DNA of 64,000 nucleotides, taken from assembly GCA_965153355.1 (NCBI GenBank), contig OZ231126.1, positions 54,498,001 through 54,562,000 of the forward strand, written 5' to 3'. The notes beneath the pieces are model-generated. The model searched no databases. It was given only the letters and a program-made list of their open reading frames with translations, and had not been told where the DNA came from. The stretch is from Flaccisagitta enflata. Lineage: Eukaryota; Chaetognatha; Sagittoidea; Aphragmophora. The stretch's first letter is position 1. Every line of letters starts with the position of its first letter. The translations under genes were made by a program, and so were the position numbers. Positions 59,596-64,000 of this stretch are shown here, piece by piece.

Positions 59596-59816
59596 TTATG
59601 AACGCTTGGCATCTCAAATGCGCATTATCACTTCAGACTTATGCGTTATGGACGGACTGATGGACAGAGGAACAGACAGATGGACAGACAGACAAAGCCT
59701 CTTCTAGAGCTGCTAGTACGTGATTTTATATGCCCCTAAAATGAGGAATCACAACTAACCTTCTTTTTTGAACAGCTATGGACTACTCCCAGCCATGTCC
59801 ATCCGTCCCCTTTATT

Positions 59817-59977
59817 AGTTGCGGACACGCAACTCTATAAGAGCCTTTGTCCGTCCGTCCGTCGGTCGGTCGGTCGGTCCGTCCGTCCGTGAACACGAGT
59901 CGAAAAGTGTGAAAACGCGCATTTCCGCCCCTGCCCACCCGTCCGCAACTGGTATTGGCCGTGTATCCGGCCTTGTT
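59817..59977 (+). mobile_element. Covarying-hairpin element, GTTGC class
   Basis: Complete copy: AGTTGCGGAC-ACGCAACT, CTCTATAAGAGCC, GTCC/GTCG core, GAACACGAGTCGAAAAGTG, arm GTCCGCAACT, GGCCGTGTATCCGGCC-TTGTT. Confidence 0.9.
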
Positions 59978-59989
59978 CATTTTTTTGGC

Positions 59990-60090
59990 GTTTATACATT
60001 CACTGCTCCTGCCCAAATGCTTCAGTGACCTCTGTCACTGACCCTCCCTTCCGCATGCGACTGGGGTAGCGGTGCATCCAGCCTTGTTTG
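59990..60090 (+). mobile_element. 3' half of a GTCGC-class hairpin element
   Basis: TGCTCCTGCCCAAATGCTTCAGTGACC, then GCATGCGACT, GGTAGCGGTGCATCCAGCCTTGTT. This is the class-specific body seen at 41392-41592, joined directly behind the GTTGC copy. Confidence 0.7.
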
Positions 60091-60563
60091 TGAACGAAGT
60101 GCAATTTTCTTTCACAAAAATGGAAAAATTTTTTTTTAAAGAACTTGGTCTTTGATTAAAAGAAATGAAGGTTATTCACTATGTTCATACTTGGGATCAT
60201 GGAAATATGAACTAGACTGTGAAAATTTATGTAATCTACACTAACTAAGATATTTGAACAGGTTTTTGGCACTTTTTGAATTTTTCAATGGCACTTTACC
60301 TCATATATCATGCCAGGCAGGAAAATCAGTGCATGTGTCATTTTCACCCCAATGTTTACAGAGCGATATATATGGTCTCATGGCTCAAAAATTATCGCAA
60401 ATGACTAGTAGCGATGTAAACAACAGGAAATGAAAAGAAAAATTGATGTGAAAAAATTATGCAAATTAGCGTTTGACCCCTCTACTCAAGCTACATATAA
60501 ACACTCAAGCATCGCCTCTTCTGACTAAACATTTGAGAGTGGCCATCCGGGGTAAAAATCTCA
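60091..60563. other. No gene seen
   Basis: AT-rich sequence with no recognisable elements. Confidence 0.3.
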
Positions 60564-61171
60564 GGATTATGTCAAAATTGTGGGATTTTACCGTCCATGC
60601 CATTCTAGACCAATTTTGACCCCAGGAATCCAAATCTGCTGTCAAAAATGGTCTCAGGTCAATATTTCGATAGGCTACAGCTACATTTCTCAGGTCAAAA
60701 TACTATATAAGGTCAAATTTTCAAAATTGGAAATTTGTCAATCTGATTGCAGATTCAAAATCCTTGCAAAAAACTGTGTGAAGAAAGTGTCTTTCTTTTT
60801 TCAAAATTTTGATTAGAACATAGTCAAAATTAACAATATTCGTCAAAATTAGGCCGAATTTAGACAAAAGAGCAATTTTACTGTATTTTGGATGTTTAAC
60901 GCTAATTTTGACTATGTTCCAATCAAAATTTCAAAAAAAGAAAGATGCTTTCTTTTAATAGTTTTTTCCAAGGATTTTGAAACTGCAATCAGATTGACAA
61001 ATTTCCCATTTTGAAAATTTGACCTTATTTAGTATTTTGACCTGAGAAATGTAGCCGTAGCCTTTCGAAATATTGACCTGAGACCATTTCTGACTGCAGA
61101 TTTGGATTCCATGGGTCAAAATTGGTCTAGAATGGGATGGACGGTAAAATCCACCAATTTTGACATAATCC
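60564..61171. mobile_element. Fold-back MITE-like inverted repeat, about 608 bp
   Basis: GGATTATGTCAAAATTG at the left pairs with CAATTTTGACATAATCC at the right. Pairing continues with gaps through TTTTACCGTCCAT, GACCAATTTTGACCC, ATTGCAGATTCAAAATCC and AAATTTTGATT, closing near 60870. It shares the AAAGTGT..TTTCTTTTTT motif with the 985-1652 element. No coding. Confidence 0.8.
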
Positions 61172-61280
61172 GGGGATTGGGAAATAGGAGTTTTTGGAAG
61201 CGAGGCTAAAATTCTTATCCTCGGAAAATCACCCCATCAAAACCACCAATCCACCTACAAAGTGCCCCTGATCCCACCAC

Positions 61281-61775
61281 TTGGGTGCTTCACATAGAAA
61301 AAGTTGGGAGTATCCCTTCACCCTACTAAGGTAATGAGGAGGAGCAAAATTTATGAAGATGACCATTTTCTTCTGTTCAAAATTCCTTCATCTTCCGTTT
61401 TAGTTCTCACAGATTTCCCAGAATTCAGTAGAATCCTGTGTAATTTTGTTACAAAAAGGACAACTATTTGTTTTAGAAAATCATGATGTTTTTAAAAATA
61501 AACTTAAATATCAGAAGATAAGCTATGAAAGAGCTTATAAAAAAACAGAATTACAGTTCTATGAGGAGTAGAAATTTGTAAAAGCTAATTCAAACAATGT
61601 ATCATTTTATCCCATTGCATTATGTAATTTAGATCCTCAAAAACAATTTTCTAAAAAACAGAAGATGAACAATTTTTGATAAAAGAAAAATGATAAGGGC
61701 CCTAAAATTTGCCACTCCCCATTACGTAAAGAGGGCGAAAAGAAATAACCAACTTTTGCTATGTGAAGCACCCAA
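61281..61775. mobile_element. Mutator-like MITE (GCTTCACATAG family), 495 bp
   Basis: TTGGGTGCTTCACATAG at the left and CTATGTGAAGCACCCAA at the right. The 9-bp flanks TCCCACCAC and TCCCATCAC differ at one base. This copy has the best-preserved ends and an empty T-run (CTTCCGTTTTAG). Confidence 0.85.
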
Positions 61776-63012
61776 TCCCATCACTACAAAAAATAAGTAG
61801 CTATCACCCCCAATCACCCCATCATCACCACCAATCCATGTAAAGGTACTATTAGGTAGGGTTATGTCTGATTAATACTAACTGAGTACTTTGCCAAGTA
61901 AAACTTGCTTCCAGCCTTTTTCACAGCCTGTGTAGATAATGATCTATTTGTTTTACTTCATAGAGTTAAAATTGAAACGCGTCCTGAAAAAAACTCGCCC
62001 CGGGAAGTGTCTAGACTCACGACAGGCGTAAATCACCACAGATCTAGGCTTTCTTGGGTTTGTTCGATAGAGATTTGTTTTCTCTCGCGACTTTTGCTCA
62101 CTAGAATTGTTTTTTGTTTGTTTGAAATAGATGAGAGGTACAAATATAAAAACAATTCATGACTGACAAACACAACTTTACGTTCAGAGTTAGAGTCCAG
62201 GGACTGAAAGGTCAACTACAGAGCAGTCACTCGAAATCATTTTTTAATGAAAGCATTTTGTCTATATTATGGTCAAAACCATTTTTGTTCAAGACAACCT
62301 TCAATTTTTGAGGTTATATCACTTTTATAACTCGATCTACTTCATCATGAGTTGGAACACCTAATGTGAAGCGACTTTTTAAGAGGCGTTTTCTGCGTCA
62401 CTCTGCGTGTCTCTCTCTGCTTTGGTAAGTTGTGCATGTGTATTACAAAAAAATGAGGACGATTTATTTCTTAATCAAATTGCATTTTATTTAGGGTTGC
62501 GAGTAGCCACACTCGAACTAATGCCTGCTCTACTACCGGACAATCTCCAAAAATTGTTTTTACTTTGGTTTTATACATTTTTTGTAAAAACGTTGACGCG
62601 CAATGATACATGTGAACTGAGACTTGGACTCTGAAAAAAAAGTGTGGGGGCGAGTTCTAGAAAATAAGCGTACAATTCATTGACCATATTTTCTTGTCAT
62701 TTTTGTTAAGGAAAAATAATATAACTTGAAAACTATGTAAGCTGGAGATTTATGGTCCCCCTAGTTTTTTTCGCGGCTTCATGTTTCGTAGGTGGAAAAA
62801 AAATCCATGTTCGGAAGCGTCAGGAAGCGACTCTTACTTCTTTGCCTAGCCTGTGACACAGGTAACAAAATTGATTTACAAAAAAAAAAATGACGCAAAC
62901 GCGCCGCAAGACATGTAATAGTTTAATAATAGAAAAAGTACTATACAACACAATAAGTTAAAACAAAGCAACTAGATGAAGAATAAGAGCGATAAGAAAA
63001 AAATTAAAGAAA
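61776..63012. other. No gene seen
   Basis: AT-rich sequence. The part below 63013 would be the 3' UTR and downstream region of the minus-strand exon; ATTAAA on the minus strand near 62925 could be its poly-A signal. I find no other exon. Confidence 0.35.
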
Positions 63013-63245
63013 TTATTTTTTGACGAGTTTTAATCGTTTGGATTCTGGTTGAAGACTAGTTTCGCGAATTGTGTCGTCGACGACGCTGAGAAGAGACTCG
63101 GCGCCGATTTTGCCGCGATGAGACTGAAGACGATGATGTTGGAGTCGCTCGTCGACGAGGGCAGCCACACCCTCGCCTTCCGATCCGGAGGAAGACTGAG
63201 AAAACGCAGGACTCGCTTCGCGCAGCGCCGCATCGTCATCGACAT
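63013..63245 (-). CDS. Last coding exon of an unidentified host gene
   Basis: On the minus strand, CCTTTTCAG at 63254-63246 is a good acceptor. The exon opens with two bases finishing a codon, then 76 codons and TAA at 63015-63013. The frame is GC-rich with many C/G third positions. The peptide is acidic at first (DDDAALREA), then Ser-rich (FSQSSSGSEGEG), then helical (VAALVDERLQHHRLQ, ESLLSVVDDTIRE), and ends in a basic SKRLKLVKK tail that looks like a nuclear localisation signal. Longer ATG-started frames overlapping on both strands lack these features and look like shadows. Upstream exons would lie beyond 64000. The family is not recognised; it is probably nuclear. Confidence 0.55.
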
Positions 63246-63473
63246 CTGAAAAGGATTTGGTGGCGAGCGTACTTACAGTACCTTCCGAGCAAATCCGGCT
63301 ATAGCTGGAGGATTTGTTCTTGGTACTTTGATTTTATTTCCCTAACTTCATTTTTGGTATCTTACTTAATTTAAGGATACTTAATTCTTTGAGAGGGCAG
63401 ATTTCAGACCTGTGATGGGGGACGAACGAACGGACGGAATGACGAACGAAAGTCCCCCTGTATTCTACAGGAC
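63246..63473. other. Intron side of the last exon; no other feature
   Basis: This should be intron on the minus strand. It contains a GACGAACGAACGGACGG scrap near 63420 reminiscent of hairpin-element cores. Confidence 0.3.
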
Positions 63474-64000
63474 TTCGTCCCCTTCGGGGCCGCTGCCCAA
63501 AACCGTTAGATGGTCAGCAGTACCTGTTGCCCCTAACTAAGTGTATGTGAATGTGTGATGGTGAGAGGGGCCGATGACCTATGCTTAGTGAGATTTGAGG
63601 ATCTAGGCTTGAATTTGAGCATCAACAATGGAATTTGAGCCTTGAGGCTGTGATTTGGGCATGGAAGCTGTGATTTGAGCCAAGATGCTGGGTTTTGAGC
63701 CAAGATGCTAGGATTTGAGCCTCAAAGCTGGATTAAAAGGCTTGAAGCTAGGATTTGAACCTCCAGGCTAGGATTTGAGCGTCCAGGCTAGGATTTGAGC
63801 CTTGAGGCTGGGATGTGAGCCATGAGGCTGGGATTTGAGTCTTGAGGTTGGGATTTGAGCCTTGAGGCTCAGGATTTGAGCCTAAAGGCTAGGATATGAG
63901 CTTCGACGGGGGTGGACGGAGAAGAAGAAGAAGAAGGAGGAGAAATTTCCCCCATATGTGAAAGCATAGGTCATCGGCCCCTTTGGGTCGCTGCCCAAAA
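63474..64000. mobile_element. Fold-back minisatellite element, reaches the window end
   Basis: CCCCTTCGGGGCCGCTGCCC at the left, then CGTTAGATGGTCAGCAGTACC. The core is about sixteen GGATTTGAGCCTTGAGGCT-like units (63590-63900). It ends CCCATATGTGAAAGCATAGG, TCATCGGCCCC, GCTGCCCAAAA. The core unit differs from other copies by GAGCC for GGGCC, so arrays have homogenised locally. Confidence 0.75.

Noticed and set aside
63030-63249. ATG-started frames on both strands over the last exon
   Set aside because: They are shadows of the frame entered through the splice acceptor at 63246.

Overview
This window looks like intron and intergenic DNA from a large, repeat-rich animal genome, probably a marine invertebrate. 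The evidence is eukaryotic throughout: canonical GTAAGT and polypyrimidine-AG splice signals, two LINE-type retrotransposons, a tRNA-derived SINE with an (AAC)n tail, hAT-, Mutator- and mariner-type MITEs with 8-bp, 9-bp and TA target duplications, and a very heavy load of long pure microsatellites. Short elements with tetranucleotide cores resemble the Helentron-associated (HINE / 'pearl'-like) repeats known from bivalves and flies. I cannot name the species.

Layout. 1-2593 and 33808-37782 are arms of one long inverted repeat, about 31 kb apart. Between them (2.6-33.8 kb) lie minisatellites, microsatellites, scattered hairpin elements, one intact SINE (10300-10599), several fold-back MITEs and one convincing host exon. 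That exon (31172 to 30767, minus strand) starts a CpG-rich, proline/histidine/serine-rich protein and ends at a GTAAGT donor. From 37.9 to 41.2 kb there are nested MITEs. 41632-43458 is a hairpin element whose core has grown into 1.7 kb of minisatellite.

The most interesting block is 43.8-54.2 kb. A dead LINE carries a nest of insertions: a 515-bp Mutator-like MITE, a hairpin element, a 7.8-kb DNA transposon (45533-53325) and a 71-bp tandem array. The transposon has about 1.1-kb terminal inverted repeats and an 8-bp target duplication. It carries two divergent genes. One is an intact 317-codon homologue of Tpt1/KptA RNA 2'-phosphotransferase. The other is a broken gene of about 800 codons with transposase-like features, interrupted by a frameshift, a 787-bp hAT-type MITE and a nonsense codon. 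I know of no described transposon with this pair of cargo genes.

54.5-57.8 kb is a second LINE, nearly full length and extremely G-rich on its coding strand, with three frameshifts near its 3' end. 57.8-62 kb holds degenerate repeats, hairpin elements and two more MITEs. At 63245-63013 (minus strand) a short high-GC exon after a good splice acceptor looks like the last coding exon of a second host gene whose other exons lie beyond 64000. The window ends in a fold-back minisatellite element.

A recurring theme is a short element present at 20 or more places. Its terminal hairpin stem comes in at least four sequence classes. In each class a third, distant segment about 90-170 bp away (about 1.8 kb in one expanded copy) matches the stem of that class, so three arms covary.
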